From contig CAZYBO010000007.1 in assembly GCA_964645205.1 (NCBI GenBank), positions 36,679-100,678 on the forward strand: 64,000 nucleotides of DNA, given 5' to 3'. Below are positions 28,927 through 38,463 of this stretch, piece after piece. Made by a program: the position numbers and the translations under genes. The stretch comes from CAZYBO01 sp964645205. Lineage in GTDB: Bacteria; Pseudomonadota; Alphaproteobacteria; Rickettsiales; SXRF01. How positions within the stretch are numbered: position 1 is the first letter of the stretch; each line of letters starts with the position of its first letter. Under the pieces are notes generated by a model. That model was not told the DNA's origin. It did no database searches and saw only the letters and a program-made list of their open reading frames with translations.

Positions 28927-30267
28927 ATGATATTCCTGCTGATGATTCTGGCTGCCGCTGCCGTTAGCGCCTACGCGGTGAAGCTCACCTACCGCACGGA
29001 AGGGCTTTACTCCACCAGCTTTTTTTTCGCCGTCGGCGCATGCCTGTACTTTCTTGCGATTCCCGCTGAAATTATATTGCGCGGGCGGAACGGGTATTTA
29101 ATCAGCAACGTGTTCGACGTCGTGGCCGAGCCGGTGGTTTTTTATAAAATATTTATCATGGGGCTGATCGCCATTGTAAGTTTTACGGTGGGTTACCGGC
29201 TGTCGGGGTTTCATTCCGATGCACCCGATAAAATGCCCAAAGGCACGAATATTCCCGGCTGTAATGCGCTGGAGCTGGCGATGTGGCTGATGTGGGGCGG
29301 TTCGGTGGCGATTATCACGCTGTTCTACAGCGAATGGTTCGTGGGCATTTTACGCTCGTACACCGACAGCTACAAGCTCCAGCACGCGAACCCGCTGCCG
29401 AGTTTTATCCTTGCGACCATCTCGCTGCTGAACGTGATCCTTGGCGTGCTGCTTATCATGCGCTGGAAGATAGTGCCGGTGTTTATCGGCGCGGCGATGC
29501 TGGCGGGCAACGTGCTGCTGGCGGTGCTGATCTATAAAAAAGGCCCGGCCATCGCCTCGATACTTGGGATAGGCTATGTCTATTTCATGCTGGTGAAGAA
29601 TAAGAAAATCGTGCTGATTCCGCCATTCGCTGGCTTGTGCTTTTTCATTTTCGGCGCGGCCAACGTGTTCCACGGGTTTTTCCAGGTAACCGACCTGACG
29701 CCTTCCAAGCTCATTCCTGCATTCATGGAGCTATTCGAGGTGACGGTAACCACCATCGACCCCGCAGGTCCCATGGGGGTGACGGTGCTGACGGTGAAGG
29801 AGGACGCGCCGTTGATGTGGGGGCAATCGTATGTTGAGGGATTGAGCCTGTTTGTGCCGCGCGCGCTGTGGCCGGATCGCCCGCTGGACATCGCCGAATC
29901 GTTCGGCAAGCGCATGATGCCCAACTGGTTGCCGGGGCAGGGTATGGGCTTCGGGCCGGTGGCCGAGGCCTATATGAATTTCGGGGTGATCGGCTCGTTT
30001 ATCCCGTTCCTTGCGTTCGGCTGGCTGTGGGGGCGGTTGTGGCGTGCTTTCCAGCTTCTTACGAAGCCTTATAATGCGCCGCTGCATTTCGATGTGCTGT
30101 ATCGCATTATCGGGTTTTATGTCATGATCCAGTTTTTCCGCGGGTTCATGGTCGGATCGTTCAAGCAATTGCTGATGGTGATGGTGCCGTTCGCACTGGC
30201 GCTTGCAGGGATGACGCTGCTGGTGCATATCATGAAGCGGATACAACAAAAAAAGGCACTCGCATGA
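28927..30267 (+). CDS. O-antigen polymerase-like membrane protein (Wzy candidate)
   Basis: A 446-residue polytopic protein with about ten membrane spans and a periplasmic loop around residues 285-340 (LMWGQSYVEGLSLFVPRALWPDRPLD), a motif seen in oligosaccharide repeat unit polymerases. It opens a plus-strand trio with a GT4 glycosyltransferase (4-base overlap) and another membrane protein. A run of eight T at 29020-29027 lies at codons 32-34. Wzy proteins diverge strongly, so the role is a family-level inference. Confidence 0.72.
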   Translation: MIFLLMILAAAAVSAYAVKLTYRTEGLYSTSFFFAVGACLYFLAIPAEIILRGRNGYLISNVFDVVAEPVVFYKIFIMGLIAIVSFTVGYRLSGFHSDAPDKMPKGTNIPGCNALELAMWLMWGGSVAIITLFYSEWFVGILRSYTDSYKLQHANPLPSFILATISLLNVILGVLLIMRWKIVPVFIGAAMLAGNVLLAVLIYKKGPAIASILGIGYVYFMLVKNKKIVLIPPFAGLCFFIFGAANVFHGFFQVTDLTPSKLIPAFMELFEVTVTTIDPAGPMGVTVLTVKEDAPLMWGQSYVEGLSLFVPRALWPDRPLDIAESFGKRMMPNWLPGQGMGFGPVAEAYMNFGVIGSFIPFLAFGWLWGRLWRAFQLLTKPYNAPLHFDVLYRIIGFYVMIQFFRGFMVGSFKQLLMVMVPFALALAGMTLLVHIMKRIQQKKALA

Positions 30268-31256
30268 TGAAGGTTTTATGGCCGCATACCTTCTCGCCAA
30301 ACGTCAAGAACGCCGGGGTGTTCATGTTCCAGCTCATCGAGCCGCTGCGCAGGCAGGGGGTGGATATTGTTCCGGTTTATATCGGCGGCATCAAACGCAA
30401 TCCGCTGCGTTTTTTCGCGTCGCTGCCCGCGTTGGTGCGGCAGGCGGCATCATGCGACGTGGTGCATGCGCAATATGGCTCGATGTGTGGGATGATCTCG
30501 GCGCTGCTGCCCGGCCGCAAGGTGCTATCGCTGCGCGGGTCGGACTGGTATAAAATCACCGGCGGCGGGTTGAAACTTACCGTCCATAGTTTCCTTGCGC
30601 GGGCGATGACGGTGCTGTCGTTGCCGTTCTATCAGCGTACTATCGTGATGTCCAAGCGCATGGCGCAGAATATCCGCGAGCGCAACCCGCGCGTACCTAC
30701 CGTTTGCATTCCCGACGGCATCGACCTCAGTAAATTCCAACCCATGAACCGCAGGGAAGCGCGCAGGCAACTCGGGATCGACGAAAACACGACCTATGTG
30801 CTGTTTATCACCGCCATGCGCGATAACCCGATTAAGCGTGCGGAACTGGCTATGGCGGCGCTGGAAGTGGCACGCAAGGAATTCCCCGACCTGCATATGC
30901 TGGTCACCGAAAATATCGACCATGACCGTATGCCGGTTTATGTCAGCGCCTGTAACCTCGTCATCAATACCTCGACTCATGAAGGCTGGCCGAACAGTAT
31001 CAAGGAAGCGCTGGCCTGTAACGTGCCATTTGTTGCCACCGACGTGAGCGACCTGAAGGAAATTGCCGATGTTGCGCGTTCCTGCCGGGTGGTGCCCGCC
31101 GACGCGCAGGCGCTGGGCAGGGCGATCATCGAAGTGGTGCGCGAGGACGGCGACCCTGTGCTGCGCCCCTATGTCGAGCATATGGACGTTGAGCGCTGCG
31201 CCCAGCAACTTAAACAGACTTACGAGAGTATCGTCAGCCGGAAGCGGGCGGCATGA
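30264..31256 (+). CDS. Family 4-type glycosyltransferase
   Basis: A 330-residue GT-B fold enzyme. Features are the N-terminal KNAGVFMFQLIEPLRRQG segment, a central IPDGIDLSKFQPM, FITAMRDNPIKRAELAMAAL, and the donor-site region STHEGWPNSIKEALACNVPFVATDVSDL. This is the E-x7-E-type arrangement of family 4 retaining transferases. Adjacent ATG codons at 30264 and 30267 can both serve as start. Donor and acceptor are unknown; it should add a sugar to the lipid-linked repeat unit on the cytoplasmic face. Confidence 0.88.
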   Translation: MMKVLWPHTFSPNVKNAGVFMFQLIEPLRRQGVDIVPVYIGGIKRNPLRFFASLPALVRQAASCDVVHAQYGSMCGMISALLPGRKVLSLRGSDWYKITGGGLKLTVHSFLARAMTVLSLPFYQRTIVMSKRMAQNIRERNPRVPTVCIPDGIDLSKFQPMNRREARRQLGIDENTTYVLFITAMRDNPIKRAELAMAALEVARKEFPDLHMLVTENIDHDRMPVYVSACNLVINTSTHEGWPNSIKEALACNVPFVATDVSDLKEIADVARSCRVVPADAQALGRAIIEVVREDGDPVLRPYVEHMDVERCAQQLKQTYESIVSRKRAA

Positions 31257-32842
31257 ACACGAATCCGCTGCTGTATACGCTGGAGCTGGGCGGCCCGTGG
31301 GTCACGCCGTTCGTCGGCATGAACTTTCTGCTGGCGCTTTTGTGCACGTTGTTCGTTTTGCAGAGTATGTGGTGCCGACCGCAGCGGCTGGCGCGGCCTG
31401 GATTTATCATCGCGCTGCTGGCGATGGTGTTTTACCAGTGGCCGCTGGTACTGCTGTCGCCGTTGCTGGACGCGCATTTACCCAACGCCGTGTGGTTTTC
31501 AGGAAGCGTGCATGCGGCGGTGGCGGTGAACCTGTTGTGGGTGATGCTTACGCCACGCCTGACGGCTGCTGCGGCGGCGGAAATACGCGTGAACGCCTCC
31601 CAGTTCGATTTCAAAGGCGTAACGCTATGGTTGCCGGTGGCGCTGTTTTTTACGCTGGCGATCGCATATTTCGCGCATATTCCTTTTACCTGCACGGCGC
31701 TTTACGCGTTTTTTGTCGATCCCGACCTGTCGCATGTCATTCGTGAAATCACCGGCAAGCTGGTGGCGAGTAAGTATGCGCCGCACGTGCTGAACATCCT
31801 GACCAGCGCCGTGGGGCCGATCGTCGCGTTTCTTTCTGCGGGAAAAATCTATGCGGCTTTGGCACATAAACGTTGGCACGTGCTGCCGCTTTGGACGGCG
31901 CTGCTGCTGGCGGTGATCGCCATGCCGCTGGCCAGCGGTGCGAAGGGTACGCTTATTCCGCTGGCGGTGACGTTGGCGGTGGCCTGTTTCCTGATCATGC
32001 AGAAATGGGTTTGGCGGATTGTGTCGGTAGCGGCGATCATGGGCGTGCTGTCGTTGATGATCGTGGTGATCAAGGTGGTTACGGAAAGCAATGTGGGCAA
32101 GGGAACCTATGCGTTCGGGCGCTGTGTGGTAGAGCTGGGCGCTTGCGAACGTACCATGCCGCTGCTCAATTCCCTGCGTGCGCCGGATTTCTCGCTCGGC
32201 CTGACCAAGAGCCGTATCGATGAGCTGGAAGGCGAAATGCATAACGCCTGCGGCGATGGGAAAACTACGCCTATGTCTGCCGAGGCGCTGCCTTCGCTGG
32301 AGCATCCGCCGAAAACGCCGGTTGTTGATAAAGGAAAGATGTCGGTGTTCGAGCGGATGGAATGGGTGCTCTACCGTGCGTTTGTTACGCCGCTTCAGGT
32401 GGCGAACTGGCATTATCTATATGTGCATGAGCATGGGATGCCGGGGATGCTTGGGCTGCCGATCGCTAAAAAACTTTCGGATAATTATGTGAACGTGCCC
32501 GCCGAAGTGTGTCAGGCTTACTATCTGGGTGGCGATAAAACCGCGACCTGCACCGCGCCGACGAGCTATTTATTCATTTACCCGGCCTATCTTGGGGTGT
32601 TGGGGCTGCTTTTGGCATGCATGGCTACCATTAGCTTCGACATTGCAGGAGCGCTGGTAATCCGTGCGGTGGCGCGCCCGCTTTCCAGCCTTGCGGTGGG
32701 ATTAATGGCGGCTGCGGGCGTGAATTTCATGGTATCGGATTACGCTACGGTGCTGGTGTCGCATGGGGCGGGCGTCGCTATCGCATTGCTGGCGATATTC
32801 GGCGTCGCTAGCGTACAGGGGCAAGGGCGGCGCGGCGGATAA
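31253..32842 (+). CDS. Polytopic membrane protein of the polysaccharide locus, function unknown
   Basis: A 529-residue protein with around ten membrane spans and a large extracytoplasmic loop at about residues 280-430 (ELGACERTMPLLNSLRAPDF to CQAYYLGGDKTATCTAP) containing several cysteines. The architecture recalls a second polymerase of the Wzy type, but no family motif was recognised. It overlaps the preceding glycosyltransferase by 4 bases and the convergent 756-residue protein by 35 bases at the 3' end. Confidence 0.65.
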   Translation: MNTNPLLYTLELGGPWVTPFVGMNFLLALLCTLFVLQSMWCRPQRLARPGFIIALLAMVFYQWPLVLLSPLLDAHLPNAVWFSGSVHAAVAVNLLWVMLTPRLTAAAAAEIRVNASQFDFKGVTLWLPVALFFTLAIAYFAHIPFTCTALYAFFVDPDLSHVIREITGKLVASKYAPHVLNILTSAVGPIVAFLSAGKIYAALAHKRWHVLPLWTALLLAVIAMPLASGAKGTLIPLAVTLAVACFLIMQKWVWRIVSVAAIMGVLSLMIVVIKVVTESNVGKGTYAFGRCVVELGACERTMPLLNSLRAPDFSLGLTKSRIDELEGEMHNACGDGKTTPMSAEALPSLEHPPKTPVVDKGKMSVFERMEWVLYRAFVTPLQVANWHYLYVHEHGMPGMLGLPIAKKLSDNYVNVPAEVCQAYYLGGDKTATCTAPTSYLFIYPAYLGVLGLLLACMATISFDIAGALVIRAVARPLSSLAVGLMAAAGVNFMVSDYATVLVSHGAGVAIALLAIFGVASVQGQGRRGG

Positions 32843-35078
32843 GCAGCCGCGAATTGCCGTAATGCATGATGCCAACCTGCAGGTAATGCGCCTGCGGGAG
32901 CGCTTTGAAGCGGAATGGGAATGTTTTCAGCGGCTGGCCTGCGCCCAAAATCATTTCGCTGAAGGGCGGCTTTGGAGGGGATAGAAGTTTCCCGTCCTTG
33001 TCGAACTGGTGAAGCCATATCCGCAGCAGGCCATACCCCTCCAATTCCATCGTAAGCCGGTATTCTTGGTCGCCTGAAAGTGCAATGGCACGCTCGCCCG
33101 ACTGCAAAAGCGTGCCCACGTCGCGCTGGAAAAGATCGAGGGGAACACGCAGTTCCGATGCGCTGCCGCCTTCCAATACCGATGAGCCGAGCGGGATGGA
33201 ACCGAACGCCTTACGCCCACCGATCAGAATCTTTGCCGTTTTTGTCCACAGGATCGCGCCGGGGGTGATGTCGGTGGATTTACCTGCCGTCGCATGGCCG
33301 CCCAGCGCGTAAATCTGGTTGCCCCCGGAATCGTATGCCAGCGTGGTGAGTTTCGGGTCGGCGGTGATCGTTTGCAGTGTGGAGTTGTAGTAGGGTGGTA
33401 ACGCTCCGGCGGTGACATATACGTAACCGATGCCTAGCGCTTTCAGTGCTGCTACCGCGTTTTCAGGGGAGGGTTCGCTGTAAAACGACGTCATGCGCGG
33501 GTCGAGATAGCTTACCATGCGGCGGTTGGCGTAATACATATCCGCCGGGTTCATGGCGAGCACCACCGCATCCGGGGGTAAATGCTGCTGGATAAACGTC
33601 ATGGCGGGGATGCCGGAATCACCGTTATGCATGCGCTGCCAGCCGATCACGCCGAGCTGCAACCCGAGCAGCAGCACCGCCGCGTATGCGCACAGCCGCG
33701 TGCAGCGTGCGAGCGCGAAGCCCGCGATGAGCGCCGTGCATGGCATGAGAATGAGCATGTAGCGCTCGATGCGGATCATTTGGCTAAGGCCAAGCGCGAT
33801 GGAGGCTGCCACACCCGCATGGTATACAGCGACTACGGCAAGCGCGGTGAGGATAAGCCGCTTATGGGCGCTATTACGAAGGTGCCATACCCCCAGCAGC
33901 ATCAACCAGAACATGATGCCGTAGGCTTCCGGTGTGAACCAGCCTTTGAGCAGGCCATACTGGATTTGCGCCGTTAAGCTGTCTACGCCGCGTCCGATGC
34001 GAAAGAAATCGTCCCAGTACAGCGATGCGAGAGTAAAAATGGCGGGACTGTCGCTGACCGGCGTGCCGAGGGTGATGTAATTGCGCATATACGGCCAGAT
34101 GCCGACGAGCAGCGCCACAGCAAGGAAAGGCAATAGTTGCGCGGTAAGCGATTTCCAGCGGCGCCACCCGTAATGCATGCCCAGTGCGGCGATCAGCAAT
34201 ATTGGGAACAGGATCGCCTGCGAATGCGTCCACAGCGCCAGGCCTAACGTTGTGCCCTGTATCGTGCCTTGTCTGCGGGGGGAGCCGGTGAAAAAGAACA
34301 GGCTGGAAAATGCCAGCGATATGCCGAGCACCGGCAGCGGGTCGATGAGCGCGGCTTCCGCCCCGATAAGTAGCAGCGGCGTGGCGAGGAACAGCAGCGC
34401 CGAGGCTAGCCCCGTGCGCCGGTCGATCAGTGAGCCGACGGCAAAGGCAAGAAAAGTTGCAAGCAACGCGCACCAGGGGGCTATTAGGCGCATCAGACCC
34501 GGAGTGTCGGCATGGCCTTGCAGCAGGTTGGCGGCGTAGATGAGTGAAACGTAAAGCGGCGGGTGCGTCCATGCGCCATAAAAGCCGGAAACGCTCTGCT
34601 CGGGATGAATCGCAGGGTAGCTCGCCAGCGTGCGGCTTTCATAAAGTATACGGCCAACAGTGGCGTATTCCAATGAATCGGTTTGTGTTAACGGCAGACG
34701 CACGGCATTGAGCAGCAACGTACAGGCAAACAGCGCAAGCAGCAAAAGCATGGTTCGCTCGCCACATGAGTAGCGTGTTTTAGCTAGGGGGGAGGAGGCA
34801 GGCACGGCGCGGAAGGTGAGAAGGTTGCACAGCGCAAGTACGATGAATATGAACGCGCTGTGCGCCGCATGGCTTGAATTTGCAAGCGCCGCTAATGCGA
34901 GCATGGATATAAAACCAAGCAAAAACGGCGCGAGGGCAAGACCAAAAGCCAGCGGCGCGGCGCTGCTGCGGCACTGTTGCGACCATGGCAGGAAGCGCAC
35001 GAAGCGTATGGTGGCATTGCTGGCCAGCAGCATCGCTAACCCCCACCATAGCCATGCGCCGGGTGACGTTTCGATCAT
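32808..35078 (-). CDS. ArnT/GT39-like membrane glycosyltransferase
   Basis: A 756-residue protein. The first 500 residues hold about 12 membrane spans with the early periplasmic acidic/His segment YPAIHPEQSVSGFYGAWTHP, as in GT-C enzymes of the ArnT/PMT type, which use polyprenyl-phosphate sugars. The last 250 residues are a soluble periplasmic domain. Its ATG overlaps the stop of the amidotransferase gene by 4 bases. A role in decorating the polysaccharide or lipid A in the periplasm is likely; the sugar is unknown. Confidence 0.75.
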   Translation of the reverse strand: MIETSPGAWLWWGLAMLLASNATIRFVRFLPWSQQCRSSAAPLAFGLALAPFLLGFISMLALAALANSSHAAHSAFIFIVLALCNLLTFRAVPASSPLAKTRYSCGERTMLLLLALFACTLLLNAVRLPLTQTDSLEYATVGRILYESRTLASYPAIHPEQSVSGFYGAWTHPPLYVSLIYAANLLQGHADTPGLMRLIAPWCALLATFLAFAVGSLIDRRTGLASALLFLATPLLLIGAEAALIDPLPVLGISLAFSSLFFFTGSPRRQGTIQGTTLGLALWTHSQAILFPILLIAALGMHYGWRRWKSLTAQLLPFLAVALLVGIWPYMRNYITLGTPVSDSPAIFTLASLYWDDFFRIGRGVDSLTAQIQYGLLKGWFTPEAYGIMFWLMLLGVWHLRNSAHKRLILTALAVVAVYHAGVAASIALGLSQMIRIERYMLILMPCTALIAGFALARCTRLCAYAAVLLLGLQLGVIGWQRMHNGDSGIPAMTFIQQHLPPDAVVLAMNPADMYYANRRMVSYLDPRMTSFYSEPSPENAVAALKALGIGYVYVTAGALPPYYNSTLQTITADPKLTTLAYDSGGNQIYALGGHATAGKSTDITPGAILWTKTAKILIGGRKAFGSIPLGSSVLEGGSASELRVPLDLFQRDVGTLLQSGERAIALSGDQEYRLTMELEGYGLLRIWLHQFDKDGKLLSPPKPPFSEMILGAGQPLKTFPFRFKALPQAHYLQVGIMHYGNSRLLIRRAALAPVR

Positions 35079-37060
35079 GCGTGCAGGCCGAGCGTGTCGA
35101 GCTTATTGATCGCACGGATGGCGGTATCGAAGTCGATATGGATCGTCTCTAAATACCATTTCAGCGATTCGACGCGCGGGCGGTTTTCCTCAAGCACGTG
35201 CGCCAGCGCGTAATCTCGCGTGATAACGCCTTCGCGGATCTGGTTGCTGCGGAACGTGTCGAACTCGCTGAAGCCGCGCGCGCTCAAGTAGATGTAGTTA
35301 TAGAACGGGGCGGTGCCGTCGCCGATGCGCCAGGTGCTCGGGCTGTCGGGCGAGCGCTCCCAGTCGTAAGTGTCGAGCAGTACCTTGTCCACCTCGTCCT
35401 CGTTCCATACCATATGGTCGAAGATGAAGAAGAAATCGCGGCGCGGTTCGATGTAATAGGCAAGGAATGCGCCGAACGTATCGATCAGCGAGCTGTTGAG
35501 ATAGCCGGGATTGCTGAGGAATTGCTTGCCGAAATGTTCGATCATCTTGAAGCGGCGGCTGACCGACAGCGCATCCACGCGCTTTTTGTCGAACTCCGGC
35601 GGGATGCCGCAAAAGCCGGTTTTGAAATCGGTGTTCTCCAGCGGGTTGGCACACCATAAATCGAGCGCGATGCCGGTTTGCGCTTTGAGTTGGTTGGTGA
35701 CTTTGAAGAAATGCTTATCGCCCGCCATGAATAACGGAACCATGCCGAGATCGGGCTTTTTGAGCCATGCGGAGACGTTTTTGCGGATATTATCGCGCTT
35801 TTTGCGGATGTCGGCGGAAACAAGAATATTCTGTATGCCAAGCTCGCCGCAGATGCGCGCGATGTTGCGCCGCGCGAGATCGGTGACCATGCCCCAGTCG
35901 TAGGTGAAGGTAACGGGCGTGAGGCCGAATTCTTTTTTGATGAGGTGCAGGCCATAGCTGCTGTCGCGGCCGCCGCTGAAGGCGACGATGGCGTCCGGCT
36001 GCGTGCCGTCGCCACGGTATTTTTGCAGGGATGCGATGAAATCGCGCTTGGCGGCGTCCGGCTGAAGATGTTTGTATTTCGGGCGGTAATTATGGCAGTA
36101 ATTGCACACGCCCTGTGCGTCGAACGCAATGAACGGGAAGGTTTCCGGCAGAATGCAGCGGGTGCAGCGCTTGAGTTTGGCAAGGTTAGCGGCGTTATAG
36201 CGCAACAGTTTTTCGTCGCCGCGGCCACTGGGAATAAAGGTCGTGCGCGGCTTCACCTCCGTGCGATCCTGATGGCTGCAGGGCGCGGAAAGTGTTGCGT
36301 ATCCTGCTTTCTGCGGCTGGATGGTCAGGTCGGTAAGGGAGACGCACAGGACGCTGCCGGGATTCACCCAGACGATTTTCGCTTCGTGCGGCGTGTGTTT
36401 ATGCAGCGCGTCGAGCGTCTGCGTGAGGATGTAGCGCTCGGAGGCGAAGGTGAAGAAGCGGTTTTTCGTATCCACCGCATAAAATAAATCGCCGGTATTG
36501 GTGGCAAGCGTAAGCAGGGTGCTTTGCTCATGCAGCCACGCGCAGGAGAGCGTTCCTTTGATTGCATCGAGCAGTGCGGCCGTGGCGTCTGCCGGGTGTT
36601 TCCCCTGCGCGTAAGCGCGCGCGAGCAGGGCAGCGGCGACTTCGGTATCGACTTCTGCGGTACGCCGTAAATCCGGGTTTTGCTGCCAGAGCGCATCGAC
36701 ATTCACGATGATGCCGTTATGCACGATGGTGACGCCGCCGGAGCGCACCGGCTGGTTGTTGGCGGCATCGTCGGCAGTGCCGTTGGTGACGAGGCGGGAA
36801 TGGGCGAGAAGCGCAAGCGGCGCGCCGGAAGATGCTTCCGCGAGCAGGGATTTATAGGCGCTGGAAGCAATGAAGCGGGTGGCGGGTTCGGCGCTTTTGA
36901 GCGTCCATGCCTGCCTGCTTTCCGGACGGTAGGCGTGCAGTCCTGCCGATTCCTTGCCACGGCTCTCCGAGAATGTGTAGAGCTGCCGTAAAAGATAGGT
37001 CTGCGCATCGCGGGGAAGCAGTGTTTCTTTTGTAGTCACCAGTCCAAAAATGCCGCACAT
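35075..37060 (-). CDS. Class II glutamine amidotransferase fused to a WbpG/PseA-type N-acetyl sugar amidotransferase
   Basis: A 661-residue bifunctional protein. Residues 1-260 are an Ntn-type glutaminase domain with nucleophile Cys2 (MCGIFGLV), SRGKESAGLH, HSRLVTNG and HNGIIVN. Residues 295-661 match the N-acetyl sugar amidotransferase family: C299xxC302 ... C319xxC322 zinc-like cluster, the ATP-pyrophosphatase loop SGGRDS at 362-367, and WCANPLENTDFKTGF. WbpG in Pseudomonas uses ammonia from separate HisH/HisF-like partners to form an acetamidino sugar; here the ammonia source is fused instead. It is in the minus-strand operon between a flippase and a glycosyltransferase. Confidence 0.85.
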   Translation of the reverse strand: MCGIFGLVTTKETLLPRDAQTYLLRQLYTFSESRGKESAGLHAYRPESRQAWTLKSAEPATRFIASSAYKSLLAEASSGAPLALLAHSRLVTNGTADDAANNQPVRSGGVTIVHNGIIVNVDALWQQNPDLRRTAEVDTEVAAALLARAYAQGKHPADATAALLDAIKGTLSCAWLHEQSTLLTLATNTGDLFYAVDTKNRFFTFASERYILTQTLDALHKHTPHEAKIVWVNPGSVLCVSLTDLTIQPQKAGYATLSAPCSHQDRTEVKPRTTFIPSGRGDEKLLRYNAANLAKLKRCTRCILPETFPFIAFDAQGVCNYCHNYRPKYKHLQPDAAKRDFIASLQKYRGDGTQPDAIVAFSGGRDSSYGLHLIKKEFGLTPVTFTYDWGMVTDLARRNIARICGELGIQNILVSADIRKKRDNIRKNVSAWLKKPDLGMVPLFMAGDKHFFKVTNQLKAQTGIALDLWCANPLENTDFKTGFCGIPPEFDKKRVDALSVSRRFKMIEHFGKQFLSNPGYLNSSLIDTFGAFLAYYIEPRRDFFFIFDHMVWNEDEVDKVLLDTYDWERSPDSPSTWRIGDGTAPFYNYIYLSARGFSEFDTFRSNQIREGVITRDYALAHVLEENRPRVESLKWYLETIHIDFDTAIRAINKLDTLGLHA

Positions 37061-37064
37061 GATC

Positions 37065-38378
37065 TTATCCCGCAGGCGTTACGTTGGTGAAGAGATTCCA
37101 CCCCAGAAGTTTTTTACTCAGTATCAGCATCATTGCAATACCTACGATGTAACTTGTGGCGGTTGCAAGCGCGGCGCCCTGTATGCCGAGTACGGGGATC
37201 AGCAACAGGCAGAGCGCGATGTTGGACATGGCGATCGCCATGTTCTGCGCCGTCTGCCAACCGGGGTGGCCGCTGGAAAGCAGGATATTGTCGAACGGGC
37301 TATAACCGGAAATGATCGCGTATCCGGCGAGCAGGATCGCCAGCGTGGAAAGCCCTTCATGCAGGTCTTTGCCGGGAATAAACCATGTGACGGCGACATA
37401 GAACGCGGCCAGAATCAACAAGGACAGGATGAGTGTGCCGTAGAATACGTATATCTTGCTATGGCGCAGCAGGCGTTTGCCCAATTCCCATTGCCTGTCG
37501 CGGGTGGCGGTAACGAGGATGGGGTTGAAATTCACGCGCAGCATGGAGAGGATGTGCTGTACGCCGTCGATCAGCATAGCGGCGAAGCTGTAAATACCGA
37601 CCTCCCTCTCGGTGAGGAACACGCCGATAAGCAACACGTCGATGCGCGTGTTCATGTCGAGGAAAATGCCGCCGAGCGCTCCTTTTCCACCGAAGATAAC
37701 ATGGCGGGTGAGCCATTCCTTGGAGCAGCGCAAGTGGGTGATGAGCTTCGCTTTCGCCAAATAGATGAACGTGGCGACGGTGGTGAGGAGTTCAGCGATA
37801 AAAAACGACCATGCGGCGTCGGCAAACGGCAGGTCGGAAAGGCTTACGGCGATCACGCAGAATAATACGGTGATGTAGCGCGTGGCCTGCAATACCGCGA
37901 GCGCGCGCATGTGGCGCAGGCCGTTGATAAAGCCGATCAATACCTTGTTCAGCGGGAACAGCATGAGGCCGAAGCCGGTGATGGCGATCGCCTGTGCCGC
38001 CTGTTCGCTCCTGAATAGCACGGTAAATAACGGCGCGGAAAGGTAGACCGCGCTGCCGACGGCAAGCCCGAGCAAGAGTGAGAGCGCCGCGCCGCTGGCA
38101 AACATGGTGCCACGCTTTTCCAAGTCTTCGGCGTAATAGGCGGCGTGGCGCATGACGGAGTAATGGATGCCCATCACGGCGACCTGCGAGCCGATTAAAT
38201 AGATAGCATAGGCAAGGTTGAATACGCCGAGCGCGGAGGCATCGCGGAACAGCACGATGGCGATATTCATGAGGATGCCGCTGGCGGCTAGCACGAAGAA
38301 GCTGCCGAACGTCCACGCGATGTCCTGACTCAGCTTATGCTTGAGCGCCTCAACGAGAAACAGTCGCCATGTTTTCAT
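37065..38378 (-). CDS. Second oligosaccharide flippase (polysaccharide biosynthesis protein family)
   Basis: A 437-residue protein with 12-14 membrane helices and the family features LSQDIAWTFGSFFVLAASG at the start and VFNLAYAIYLIGSQ. The segment FGGKGALGGIFLDMNTRIDV is typical of this transporter group. It lies 4 bases upstream of the amidotransferase gene in the same operon. Together with the unrelated flippase at 27501-28799 it suggests that two different lipid-linked glycans are exported. Confidence 0.85.
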   Translation of the reverse strand: MKTWRLFLVEALKHKLSQDIAWTFGSFFVLAASGILMNIAIVLFRDASALGVFNLAYAIYLIGSQVAVMGIHYSVMRHAAYYAEDLEKRGTMFASGAALSLLLGLAVGSAVYLSAPLFTVLFRSEQAAQAIAITGFGLMLFPLNKVLIGFINGLRHMRALAVLQATRYITVLFCVIAVSLSDLPFADAAWSFFIAELLTTVATFIYLAKAKLITHLRCSKEWLTRHVIFGGKGALGGIFLDMNTRIDVLLIGVFLTEREVGIYSFAAMLIDGVQHILSMLRVNFNPILVTATRDRQWELGKRLLRHSKIYVFYGTLILSLLILAAFYVAVTWFIPGKDLHEGLSTLAILLAGYAIISGYSPFDNILLSSGHPGWQTAQNMAIAMSNIALCLLLIPVLGIQGAALATATSYIVGIAMMLILSKKLLGWNLFTNVTPAG

Positions 38379-38390
38379 ACATTCTCTGTC

Positions 38391-38454
38391 TTGTCATTCC
38401 TGCGAAAGCAGGAATCTTTAGGTGTCAAGATCCCTGCTTTCGCAGGGATGACAA
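38391..38454. repeat. Dispersed palindromic repeat element (paired 28-base arms)
   Basis: Two inverted 28-base arms, 38391-38418 and 38427-38454, match at 26 of 28 positions and are separated by 8 bases. Each arm is itself a small hairpin (CCTGC-GAAA-GCAGG, and CCCTGC-TTTC-GCAGGG), and the outer ends read TTGTCAT and ATGACAA. The core resembles the widespread bacterial GTCAT-CCTGCGAAAGCAGG repeat family. It lies in the 85-base gap between the glycosyltransferase and flippase genes of one operon. Confidence 0.85.
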
Positions 38455-38463
38455 ATTAAGTCG

